The translations under genes and the position numbers were made by a program. The notes under the pieces were generated by a model. It was given only the letters and a program-made list of their open reading frames with translations. It did no database searches and was not told where the DNA came from. From Nonomuraea gerenzanensis (lineage in GTDB: Bacteria > Actinomycetota > Actinomycetes > Streptosporangiales > Streptosporangiaceae): DNA of 64,000 nucleotides. The stretch is taken from positions 9,114,001 through 9,178,000 of the forward strand of contig NZ_CP084058.1 of NCBI RefSeq assembly GCF_020215645.1, written 5' to 3'. Of the stretch, positions 57,194 through 64,000 are shown in pieces (positions within the stretch are counted from its first letter, which is position 1; every line of letters begins with the position of its first letter).

Positions 57194-58579
57194 TCAGTCA
57201 GCGGCGGGCAGGCGCACCCGGAAGACCGCGCCGGGCCCGGGGTCGGCCTCGGCCACGCCTCCGTGGGCGACGGCGAGCGCGGAGACGATGGCCAGGCCCA
57301 GTCCGCTGCCCCCCTCGTCGCGCGAGCGGGCCTTGTCGGCCCGGTAGAACCGCTCGAAGACCCGCTCGGCCTGCTCGCGCGACAGCCCGGGGCCCTGGTC
57401 GGCGACCTCCAGCACGACGGCCGGCGCCCCGTTCTCCAGCCGGCCCTCCAGCAGCCGGACCTCGACGGCGGTGCCCGGCGGCGTGTGCCGCACGGCGTTG
57501 CTGAGCAGGTTGCCGATGACCTGGCGCAGCCGCGACTCGTCGCCGGTCACCAGCGGCGCGTTCTCCCCCTTGACCGCGAGGTCGATCTTGCGGTCGCGAG
57601 CCAGCAGCGACCACTCCTGCACGGCCTCGGCCGCGACGGCCAGCAGGTCGACCCGGTCGGCGCGCAGCGGCCGGCGCTGGTCGAGGTGGGCCAGCAGCAG
57701 CAGGTCCTCCACCAGCAGGGTCATCCGGCCCGTCGCCCTGCCGATCCTGGAGACCAGCTCGTCCTCGCCGCGCTGGCGGGTGTAGAGGTCGGCGAAGCCG
57801 CGGATCGCGGTCAGCGGCGTGCGCAGCTCGTGCCCGGCGTCGGCGACGAAGCGGCGCATGTACGCCTCCGAGGCGGCCCTGGCCCGGAAGGCGGCCTCGA
57901 TCTGGGCCAGCATGCCGTTCAGCGCCCTGGCCAGCCGCCCCACCTCGGTCCTGTCGTTCTCGCCCTCGACCCGTTGCGACAGGTTGCCCGCGGCGATGAC
58001 CTCGGCCGTGCGCTCGATCTCCTCCAGCGGTTGCATGCTGCCCCGGACCACGGCCACCCCGGCGGCGGCCACGATCGCCACCACGATCAGCGCCACGACC
58101 GCGTCGATCCAGGCCATCTGGGCGACGGTCTCGTCCACGTGGGTGAGGGGCATGGCCACGACGAGCCCGCCGTCCTTGAGCACCCGCCAGCTCTCCACCG
58201 TGGACATGCCCTCGGGCAGGTCGGCGGGCAGCGCCGCCTCGAAGGCGGGGTCGGCGTTCCTGGAGCGGGCGACCACGGCGCCGTCCGGGCCGAGCTGCAG
58301 CACCGAGACGTCGCTCGGCACGTAGACCAGGAGCTGCCCCTGCGGGCTGGGGCGCTCGTCGCGCATGTCGTTGTGCAGGGTCTCGGTGACCCGTTCGAGC
58401 TGGTCGTCGACCCGGTCGAGCAGGCGGTCGCGCAGCAGCAGCACGGTGGCCGCGCTGATCACCGCCGCGGCCACCGTCACCAGCAGCACCACGGTCACAG
58501 TGAGCTTGACGCGCAGCGGCGTCCTGCTCACCCGCCTGCTCGTCTGCCCGCTGACCTGCTTGCTCACCTGCCCGCTCAC
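57194..58579 (-). CDS. Sensor histidine kinase
   Basis: This 461-residue membrane kinase has two transmembrane helices (about 24-49 and 158-178), an extracytoplasmic sensing domain, a HAMP domain (about 179-232), the phospho-accepting His250 in DAGHELRTPLTAIRGF, and a HATPase domain (N-box GNLLSNAVRHT, then DQGPGLS and GGSGLGLAIV). The first 20 residues repeat SGQVSKQVSGQ. The GTG start overlaps the response-regulator stop by 4 bp. The pair lies between the oxidase and carboxylase genes and may sense the polyketide or envelope stress and control export. Confidence 0.9.
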   Translation of the reverse strand: MSGQVSKQVSGQTSRRVSRTPLRVKLTVTVVLLVTVAAAVISAATVLLLRDRLLDRVDDQLERVTETLHNDMRDERPSPQGQLLVYVPSDVSVLQLGPDGAVVARSRNADPAFEAALPADLPEGMSTVESWRVLKDGGLVVAMPLTHVDETVAQMAWIDAVVALIVVAIVAAAGVAVVRGSMQPLEEIERTAEVIAAGNLSQRVEGENDRTEVGRLARALNGMLAQIEAAFRARAASEAYMRRFVADAGHELRTPLTAIRGFADLYTRQRGEDELVSRIGRATGRMTLLVEDLLLLAHLDQRRPLRADRVDLLAVAAEAVQEWSLLARDRKIDLAVKGENAPLVTGDESRLRQVIGNLLSNAVRHTPPGTAVEVRLLEGRLENGAPAVVLEVADQGPGLSREQAERVFERFYRADKARSRDEGGSGLGLAIVSALAVAHGGVAEADPGPGAVFRVRLPAAD

Positions 58580-59283
58580 TGAGGCGGCCTGAGCACGTAT
58601 CCGACTCCGCGCAGCGTGTGGATGAGCCGCGGGTCGCGGTGGTCGACCTTCCTGCGCAGCGCCGAGACGTACTTCTCCACGATGCCGTCGGCGCCCCGGA
58701 AGTCGTAGTGCCAGACGTGGTCGAGGATCTGGGCCTTGGACAGCACCCGCCCGACGTTGAGCATGAAGTAGCGCAGCAGGTTGAACTCGGTCGGGGAGAG
58801 CTGGACCGGCTCGCCGCCGCGCCAGATCTGGTGGCTCTCCTCGTCCAGCTCGATGTCGGCGAAGGTGAGCCGGGACGGCGGCGCGCTCGCACCGTCGCGC
58901 AGCCGCCGTAGCACGGCCCTGATCCGGGCGACGACCTCGTCGAGGCTGAACGGCTTGCTCACGTAGTCGTCGCCGCCCAGCGTGAGCCCCTTGATCCGGT
59001 CGTCCACCGAGTCGCGGGCGGTCAGGAACAGCACCGGAGTGCGGTCGCCGCCCGAGCGCAGCCGTTTGATCACCTCGAAACCGTCGAGGTCGGGCAGCAT
59101 CACGTCGAGGATGATCAGGTCAGGACGGTGCCGCAGCGCCGCCTCGATCGCGCCCACCCCCCTGGCCAGGCTCACCACCTCGAACCCGGAGAAGCGCAGG
59201 CTGGCCGCGAGCAGCTCGCGGATGTCGGGCTCGTCCTCGACGACGAGCAGCCGCGCCTCCGGCCCTCTGGCTGTCTCGGCCAC
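58576..59283 (-). CDS. OmpR-family response regulator
   Basis: This 235-residue regulator has a receiver domain (phospho-accepting Asp60 in LIILDVMLPD; acidic pocket VVEDEPD; Lys in VSKPFSLDE) and a winged-helix DNA-binding domain (LSPTEFNLLRYFMLN, then YVSALRRKV and TLRGVGYVLR). The GTG at 59283 is preferred, with GGGAG upstream; ATG codons at 59322-59328 are possible. It is the cognate partner of the overlapping kinase gene. Which promoters it binds is not known; the shared element before three cluster genes is a candidate. Confidence 0.9.
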   Translation of the reverse strand: MAETARGPEARLLVVEDEPDIRELLAASLRFSGFEVVSLARGVGAIEAALRHRPDLIILDVMLPDLDGFEVIKRLRSGGDRTPVLFLTARDSVDDRIKGLTLGGDDYVSKPFSLDEVVARIRAVLRRLRDGASAPPSRLTFADIELDEESHQIWRGGEPVQLSPTEFNLLRYFMLNVGRVLSKAQILDHVWHYDFRGADGIVEKYVSALRRKVDHRDPRLIHTLRGVGYVLRPPQ

Positions 59284-59370
59284 GCTCCCACCCCGCTTCC
59301 CGTTGCCGGACCCGCCGGTCATCATCATCGGCGAGACTGACGAAAAGCTGAAGGCCCGCTGACCGCCGGG

Positions 59371-60738
59371 TCACGGTCCCGCTTCGAGCAGCTCGTGCAC
59401 GAAACGCGTGGTGTGCTCGCCCGCGGCGAAGACGGGGTGCCCGATGAGCCTGCGCAGCAGCGGGATGGTGGTGACGACACCGGGCCCGGCGACGGCGAAC
59501 TCCGACAGCGCCCGGTCGGCCCGCGCGATCGCCTCCGCCCGGGTGGGCGCCCAGACGATCAGCTTGGCCAGCAGCGAGTCGTAGTACGGCGGCACCGAGT
59601 CGCCGCGCACGAACCCCGAGTCCACCCGCGTCCACGGGCCGCCGGGCACGTCGAAGACCTCCAGCAGGCCCGGCGCGGGCCGGAAGTCCGCCTCGGGGTC
59701 CTCGGCGTTGATCCGGCACTCGATGGCCGCGCCGGTGGCGCGCACGTCCTCCTGCTTGACGCTGAGCGGGAGCCCGGCGGCGATCCTGATCTGCTCGCGG
59801 ATCAGGTCGATGCCGGTGAGCGCCTCGGTGACCGGGTGCTCGACCTGGATGCGGGCGTTCAGCTCCATGAACGTCACGGTGCCCGCGTGGTCCACCAGGA
59901 ACTCCATCGTGCCCGCGCCGGTGTACCCGACGGCCTTGGCGCCCGCGACGGCGTGCTCGCCCAGCGCGGCCCGGGTGCGGTCGTCGAGGCCGGGCGAGGG
60001 CGCCTCCTCGACCAGCTTCTGGTTGCGCCGCTGCAGCGAGCAGTCGCGCTCGCCCAGGTGGACCACGTTGCCGGCCTCGTCGCCGAGCACCTGGACCTCC
60101 ACGTGGCGGGCCCGATCGACGTAGCGCTCCAGGTAGACCTCGCCGTCGCCGAAGACCGCGCGGGCCAGCGCCACGGTCTCCCGGTAGACGCGCGGCAGCT
60201 CCGCGGCGCTCCGGACGACGCCGATGCCCCGGCCGCCGCCGCCCGCGGCGGCCTTGACCACCAGCGGGTAGCCGATCTCGGCGGCCACCTGTCCGGCCTC
60301 GGCGACCGTGGGCACGGCCCCGTCGCTGCCGGGCAGCACGGGCAGGCCGGCGGCGCGCATCAGCTCGCGCACCTTGGCCTTGTCGCCGACCCCGGCCATC
60401 ACCTCGGGGCGGGGGCCGATGAAGGTCAGGCCGTTGGCGGCGCAGACGGTCGCGAAGTCCGGGTCCTCCGACAGGAAGCCGTAGCCGGGGTGCACCGCGT
60501 CGGCGCCGCAGCGCAGCGCCGCCTCGATGGGCCCCGGCATGGACAGGTAGCTGCGCCGCGGCGCGGCGGGGCCGATGTGCACCGCCTCGTCGGCGAAGCG
60601 CACCACGGCGCTGTCGCGATCGGGCGTGCTGTAGACGGCCACGGTGGCGATGCCCAGCTCGCGGCAGGTCCTGGCGATGCGCAGGGCGATCTCGCCGCGG
60701 TTGGCGATGAGCACCTTGCGGAACGGCGGCGCGGTCAT
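59371..60738 (-). CDS. accC: Acetyl-CoA carboxylase, biotin carboxylase subunit
   Basis: This 455-residue enzyme carboxylates biotin with bicarbonate and ATP. The start KVLIANRGEIALRIARTC, ATP loop KAAAGGGGRGIG, RDCSLQRRNQKLVEEAPS and MELNARIQVEHPVTE are characteristic. Here it supplies malonyl-CoA to the polyketide synthase, together with AccB and the fused carboxyltransferase encoded upstream in the same operon. The ATG overlaps the accB stop by 4 bp. Most actinomycete primary carboxylases fuse biotin carboxylase with BCCP; the separate, E. coli-like form here marks a pathway-dedicated copy. Confidence 0.93.
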   Translation of the reverse strand: MTAPPFRKVLIANRGEIALRIARTCRELGIATVAVYSTPDRDSAVVRFADEAVHIGPAAPRRSYLSMPGPIEAALRCGADAVHPGYGFLSEDPDFATVCAANGLTFIGPRPEVMAGVGDKAKVRELMRAAGLPVLPGSDGAVPTVAEAGQVAAEIGYPLVVKAAAGGGGRGIGVVRSAAELPRVYRETVALARAVFGDGEVYLERYVDRARHVEVQVLGDEAGNVVHLGERDCSLQRRNQKLVEEAPSPGLDDRTRAALGEHAVAGAKAVGYTGAGTMEFLVDHAGTVTFMELNARIQVEHPVTEALTGIDLIREQIRIAAGLPLSVKQEDVRATGAAIECRINAEDPEADFRPAPGLLEVFDVPGGPWTRVDSGFVRGDSVPPYYDSLLAKLIVWAPTRAEAIARADRALSEFAVAGPGVVTTIPLLRRLIGHPVFAAGEHTTRFVHELLEAGP

Positions 60739-61190
60739 GCGCCCTCCACCCGCACGCGCACCAGCTCCTGCCCGAACTCGACCGGCTGGCCGTCGCTGAC
60801 GAGCACCTCCACGACCTCGCCCGACCACTCCGACGCCACCTGGTTCATCAGCTTCATCGCCTCCACGATGGCGACGGTCTGGCCGGGCTCGACCCGCGCG
60901 CCGGGCCGGGTGAAGGGCTCGGCGCCCGGCTCGGGGGCCACGTAGAACGTTCCGACCAGGGGCGCGACGACCGACCTGAGCGACGGGTCGGCGCTCTCCT
61001 CCTCCCGCGCGGGCGGCGCCGGCTGCTGCTGCCCGGTCGTGGCGGGCTCCTGGGCGGCCCAGGAGATCTCCACGCTGCGGTCGCCGGCCCGGAGCACGAC
61101 GCTGGACACCGTGCCGGGGATGGTCTTGACGAGGCTGCTGGCCTCGGCGCGCAGCAACCGGAACTCCTCGCTCCACTCGTGCTCAGCCAT
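60735..61190 (-). CDS. accB: Acetyl-CoA carboxylase, biotin carboxyl carrier protein
   Basis: This 151-residue protein carries biotin on Lys113 in the classic EAMKLMN motif. Residues 75-151 form the biotinyl domain (VVAPLVGTFYVAPEPGAEPF at its start). The first 45 residues are a short helical and beta segment, and a Pro/Glu/Ser-rich linker joins them. It shuttles carboxyl groups from AccC to the carboxyltransferase. Its start overlaps the carboxyltransferase gene by 8 bp and its stop overlaps accC by 4 bp. Confidence 0.93.
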   Translation of the reverse strand: MAEHEWSEEFRLLRAEASSLVKTIPGTVSSVVLRAGDRSVEISWAAQEPATTGQQQPAPPAREEESADPSLRSVVAPLVGTFYVAPEPGAEPFTRPGARVEPGQTVAIVEAMKLMNQVASEWSGEVVEVLVSDGQPVEFGQELVRVRVEGA

Positions 61191-62838
61191 CGGCGACCGG
61201 GCCCAGGGCGCGGAACCTGTCGTGCCGGCGCCGCACCAGCTCGTCCGGGCGCACGTGCGCCAGTCTGGCCAGCGTGCCCAGGATCGCGCCCTTGAGCAGG
61301 TCGGCGGCCTGCGCGTGGTCGGCCTGGCTGCCGCCCGCAGGCTCGGGCACGATGCCGTCGATCACGTTGAGGCGCAGCAGCTCGGGCGCGGTGAGGCGGA
61401 GCGACTCGGCCATCCTGGCGGCCTGGGACGGGCCGCCGGTCAGGATCGTCGAGCAGCTCTCGGGGCTGATGACGGAGTAGCAGGCGTTGCGCGTCATCAG
61501 CACCTCGTCGGCCACGCCGAGCGCCAGCGCGCCGCCGCTGCCGCCCTCGCCGGTGACCGTCGCCACGATGGGCACCCGCAGCTCGCCCATCCCGGCGATG
61601 GCGGAGGCGATGGCCCACGCCTGGCCGCGTTCCTCCGCGCCGATGCCGGGGGCCGCGCCCTGGGTGTCGATCAGCGTGACCACCGGCAGGCCGTACGACT
61701 CGGCCATCCGCATGAGCCGCAACGCCTTGCGGTAGCCCTCGGGATGGGCCATGCCGAAGTTCCGGGAGACCAGCTCCCGCGTGTCGTGGCCCTTCTGGTG
61801 GCCGATGATCATGACGCGGACGCCGTCCATGACCGCGAGCCCGCCGACGACGGCCGGGTCGTCGCCCTGCACCCGGTCGCCGTGCAGCTCGACGAAGTCC
61901 TCGCACATGTGGCCGAGGTAGTCGAGCGTGGTGGGCCGCTGGATGTCACGGGCGACGCGGACGGTCTCCCAGGCGCTCAAGGGCGCCTGGCCGTCGCCCT
62001 CGGGCGGAGCCGCGGGCTCGTCCCGGTAGGGGGCCGTCCCGCCGTCCAGCAGGTTGAGCAGGCGGGCCAGCAGCGGCCGGACCGCCTCGCGCGGCTCGAC
62101 CCGGTCGAGCATGCCGCGCGAGAACAGGTACTCGGCCGTCTGGAACCCCTCGGGCAGGCGTTCGCGGGTGGCGGCGGCGATGACGCGTGGCCCGGCGAAG
62201 CCGATCAGGCTGCCGCGCTCGGCGACCAGGATGTCGGCCAGCGTGGCGAAGGAGGCGGTGACCCCGCCGAAGGTGGGATCGGTCAGCAGGCAGATGGAGG
62301 GCACGCCCGCCCCGCGCAGGCGGCGTACCGCGGCGGCGGTCCTGGCCATCTGCATGAGCGACAGGGCGCCCTCCTGCATCCGGGCGCCGCCGCTGGCGGC
62401 CACCAGCAGCAGCGGGCTGCGGGTGGCCAGCGCCTCGTCGGCGGCCCTGCAGACCAGCTCGCCCACGGCCGAGCCCATGCTGCCGCCCATGAACGCGAAG
62501 TCCATGGCCAGCGCGATGAGCGGCCGCCCGCCGAGCAGGCCCTTGCCGTAGAGTGCGGCGTCGGCGAGCCCGGTGGCCCGCCGCCCGCTCTCCAGCCGCT
62601 CGGGGTAGGAGCGCGAGTCGGTGAAGCCGAGCGGGTCGCCGCCGCGCACGCCCGGAGCGGCCTGGAAGGTGTTGTCGTCCAGGAGCAGGCTCAGGCGTTC
62701 GCGGGCGCCCAGCCGGTGGTGGTGCCCGCAGTCGGGGCACACGTGCTTGCTGCGGGCCAGCTTGGGCAGGTAGAGCAGGGTCTCGCAACCGGCGCAGGTG
62801 GTCCAGGACACGGTGGCGTCGCTCAGCGTGAGGGTCAT
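61183..62838 (-). CDS. accDA: Fused acetyl-CoA carboxylase carboxyltransferase (AccD-AccA)
   Basis: This 551-residue protein fuses the beta (AccD) and alpha (AccA) halves of the bacterial carboxyltransferase. The N-terminal half has the four-cysteine zinc ribbon (Cys15, Cys18, Cys34, Cys37) and FMGGSMGSAVGE and SGGARMQEGALSLMQMA of AccD. The C-terminal half has TLDYLGHMCEDFVELHGDR and GEGGSGGALALGVADEVLM of AccA. It moves the carboxyl group from biotin to acetyl-CoA. The primary actinomycete enzyme is an AccD-only, propionyl-CoA-type carboxyltransferase, so this copy is probably dedicated to the polyketide. It overlaps the cyclase gene by 4 bp. Confidence 0.92.
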   Translation of the reverse strand: MTLTLSDATVSWTTCAGCETLLYLPKLARSKHVCPDCGHHHRLGARERLSLLLDDNTFQAAPGVRGGDPLGFTDSRSYPERLESGRRATGLADAALYGKGLLGGRPLIALAMDFAFMGGSMGSAVGELVCRAADEALATRSPLLLVAASGGARMQEGALSLMQMARTAAAVRRLRGAGVPSICLLTDPTFGGVTASFATLADILVAERGSLIGFAGPRVIAAATRERLPEGFQTAEYLFSRGMLDRVEPREAVRPLLARLLNLLDGGTAPYRDEPAAPPEGDGQAPLSAWETVRVARDIQRPTTLDYLGHMCEDFVELHGDRVQGDDPAVVGGLAVMDGVRVMIIGHQKGHDTRELVSRNFGMAHPEGYRKALRLMRMAESYGLPVVTLIDTQGAAPGIGAEERGQAWAIASAIAGMGELRVPIVATVTGEGGSGGALALGVADEVLMTRNACYSVISPESCSTILTGGPSQAARMAESLRLTAPELLRLNVIDGIVPEPAGGSQADHAQAADLLKGAILGTLARLAHVRPDELVRRRHDRFRALGPVADG

Positions 62839-63164
62839 GAGCTGCGCTCCCACCCGTAGAACTCGCTGGCCATCGCATCGGCCGGGCTGCGCCAGGTGGC
62901 GGGGTCGAACGGCTTGACGTACCGGCCGAGGTCGGCGCTGAGCCGCTGGAAGTCGGAGCGGCCGCGGGCCTTGCCCACCTGCTCGCGGGCGTCGCCGTCG
63001 AACTCGACGTAGTGGAAGTACAGGTCGTGGTAGTGGAACAGGTGCCGGCGGATCACGCCCAGCTCGTGCGGGAGGGCGGTGGCGTCGGAGGCCCCGAAGA
63101 GGCGGGCGACGTCGGCCGCCGCCCCGGGCTCCAGGCGGGCCACGATCAGACTCCTGTCGGTCAC
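62835..63164 (-). CDS. TcmI-type polyketide cyclase
   Basis: This 109-residue protein belongs to the TcmI cyclase family (ferredoxin-like fold, WhiE-ORFVII relatives). Blocks are RSLIVARLEPGAAADVARLFGASDAT, LPHELGVIRRHLFHYHDLYFHYVEF and a FDPATWRSPADAMASEFYGWE end. It closes later rings of the aromatic polyketide. The GTG at 63164 has GAGGAGACC just upstream; the longer open frame to 63296 is not family sequence. It leads the carboxylase operon. Its 5' leader of about 25-35 nt follows copy 3 of the shared promoter element. Confidence 0.9.
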   Translation of the reverse strand: MTDRSLIVARLEPGAAADVARLFGASDATALPHELGVIRRHLFHYHDLYFHYVEFDGDAREQVGKARGRSDFQRLSADLGRYVKPFDPATWRSPADAMASEFYGWERSS

Positions 63165-63198
63165 GAGGTCTCCTCGTCGTCGGGATCTGGACAGGCGC

Positions 63199-63244
63199 CA
63201 CGCTAGGAAGCCGCGCGCCGCGTGTCTCCCGCCGCCGACATGAA
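63199..63244 (-). promoter_or_regulatory. Shared cluster promoter element, copy 3 (TcmI cyclase-carboxylase operon)
   Basis: On the plus strand it reads CACGCTAGG (63199-63207), a 16-bp spacer (one shorter than the other copies), then GTCTCCCGCCGCCGACATGA (63224-63243). It matches copy 1 exactly in the first block and at 16 of 20 bases in the second. The stop codon of the response-regulator gene (TAG, 63205-63203) lies inside the -10-like TAGCGT. Here the start codon is 35 bases farther on and has a ribosome site. Confidence 0.65.
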
Positions 63245-63949
63245 CTCCCATCTCCCCTTCTCGGTGGACGAGGTCGTCCCGTCGAGGGAGTCCCATCCGC
63301 GTCCGGGCTGGACGAGGCCGTTCTCGTAGGCGTAGATCACCACCTGCACCCGATCCCGCACCCCCAGCTTCTGATACAGATGCTGCACGTGCGACTTCAC
63401 CGTCGACTCCCCCAGCACCAGCAACCGCGCGATGTCCTCATTACGATGACCCCGCACCAGCAACCGGAACACATCCAGCTCCCGATCCGTCAACCCCACC
63501 AGCTCCGGCACCACCGCCGCCGACACCACCGGACGCCGCGCGAACTCCGCGATCAACCGACCCGTCACCGAAGGAGACAACAACCCCTCCCCCGACGCCA
63601 CCGTCCGCACCCCCTCCACCAGCAGCTCCGGCGACGAATCCTTCAGCACGAACCCCGACGCCCCCGCCCGCAACGCCTCGAAGACATACTCGTCCTGGTC
63701 GTACATCGTCAAAATCACCACCCGCGGCCCCGACCCCTCACAGATCCGCCGCGTCGCCTCCAAACCCCCCATCCGAGGCATGTTGATATCCATCAGCACC
63801 ACATCCACCTGACTCCCCCGAAGCGCATGCAGCGCCTCCACCCCATTGGCCGCCTCCCCCACGACCAGAACATCCGCCACCTCATCGAAGGTGGCACGTA
63901 AACCCCGGCGCACCAACGGCTGATCGTCCACGAGCATGATCCGGATCAT
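63203..63949 (-). CDS. NarL/LuxR-family response regulator
   Basis: This 248-residue regulator has a receiver domain (Asp54 in VVLMDINMPRMGG; Asp-Asp in MLVDDQPLVRRG; Lys in FVLKDSSPELL) and a LuxR helix-turn-helix (LTDRELDVFRLLVRGHRNEDIARLL, then STVKSHVQHLYQKLGVRDRVQ). The ATG at 63949 follows AGGAGACGCCG. A kinase partner, if adjacent, is beyond the right edge. Codons end in G far more often than in neighbouring genes from about 63340 onward. Its position at the head of the polyketide region makes it a candidate for binding the shared promoter element. Confidence 0.88.
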   Translation of the reverse strand: MIRIMLVDDQPLVRRGLRATFDEVADVLVVGEAANGVEALHALRGSQVDVVLMDINMPRMGGLEATRRICEGSGPRVVILTMYDQDEYVFEALRAGASGFVLKDSSPELLVEGVRTVASGEGLLSPSVTGRLIAEFARRPVVSAAVVPELVGLTDRELDVFRLLVRGHRNEDIARLLVLGESTVKSHVQHLYQKLGVRDRVQVVIYAYENGLVQPGRGWDSLDGTTSSTEKGRWEFMSAAGDTRRAAS

Positions 63950-64000
63950 CGGCGTCTCCTCCCCGTCGGACACAATGGCCACCCTGAGCGCCGTTCCTGA

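Noticed and set aside
63950..64000. End of an upstream sensor-kinase gene overlapping the LuxR-type regulator start
   Set aside because: One frame ends in TGA overlapping the ATG, but fewer than 20 codons are visible and they show no HATPase sequence, so no gene is called.

Overview
The window is very G+C-rich, with C or G at most third codon positions and many GTG starts. It reads as chromosome from a filamentous actinomycete. Three things point to Streptosporangiaceae or a Streptomyces-like genus: an HrdB-type principal sigma factor with an Ala/Lys-rich and acidic N-terminus, the parC, parE, DUF7455 and hrdB neighbourhood, and families such as DUF3145, DUF5998 and DUF574. No rRNA, tRNA, CRISPR array, insertion sequence or phage gene was seen. 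The genus is inference.

Layout. 1-1479: the end of a fatty-acid synthase locus (fabF, then the opposing DUF3145 gene). 1655-6293: a compact four-gene cassette of subtilisin-like protease, ECF-type sigma factor, small protein and TPR-CHAT protease. 6439-13317: sulfurtransferase, phosphodiesterase, a membrane protein, a large SARP/NB-ARC regulator carrying a TTA codon, and DUF5998. 13471-20454: a GNAT/NDP-forming acyl-CoA synthetase fusion, a PfkB kinase, a RecQ-phosphoribosyltransferase fusion and a TauD-type dioxygenase with a clear promoter-operator. 20856-34573: parC and parE flank a secreted GH3 glycosidase, a VOC protein, a thioredoxin-like protein, a ribose-type ABC pair without an ATPase gene, a DUF574 methyltransferase and a beta-carbonic anhydrase. 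34574-46614: a ten-copy 17-bp minisatellite, a GNAT protein, yaaA, hrdB, a PAS/GAF/PP2C phosphatase, an HhH-GPD glycosylase, unknown proteins, a thioesterase and a pxpABC operon for 5-oxoproline. 46629-47786: an HtrA-type protease.

47867-63949 (running off the right edge) is a type II polyketide cluster transcribed leftward throughout. ACP, an aromatase-cupin fusion, KS-alpha and CLF form one overlapping operon. A TcmI-type cyclase and a complete acetyl-CoA carboxylase (fused AccD-AccA, AccB, AccC) form a second. Between them lie a two-component system, a multicopper oxidase, a lipoprotein and a MacA/MacB-type exporter. A LuxR-type response regulator sits at the right edge. The enzyme set (ARO, cupin, TcmI cyclase, no ketoreductase seen) fits a spore-pigment-like or pentangular aromatic polyketide; the product is inference. 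Three genes in this region (ACP, oxidase, TcmI cyclase) share a bipartite upstream element of about 47 bp. In two of them it ends exactly six bases before the start codon, which implies leaderless mRNAs under one shared control. This element and the protease-sigma-CHAT cassette are the two findings I would follow first.
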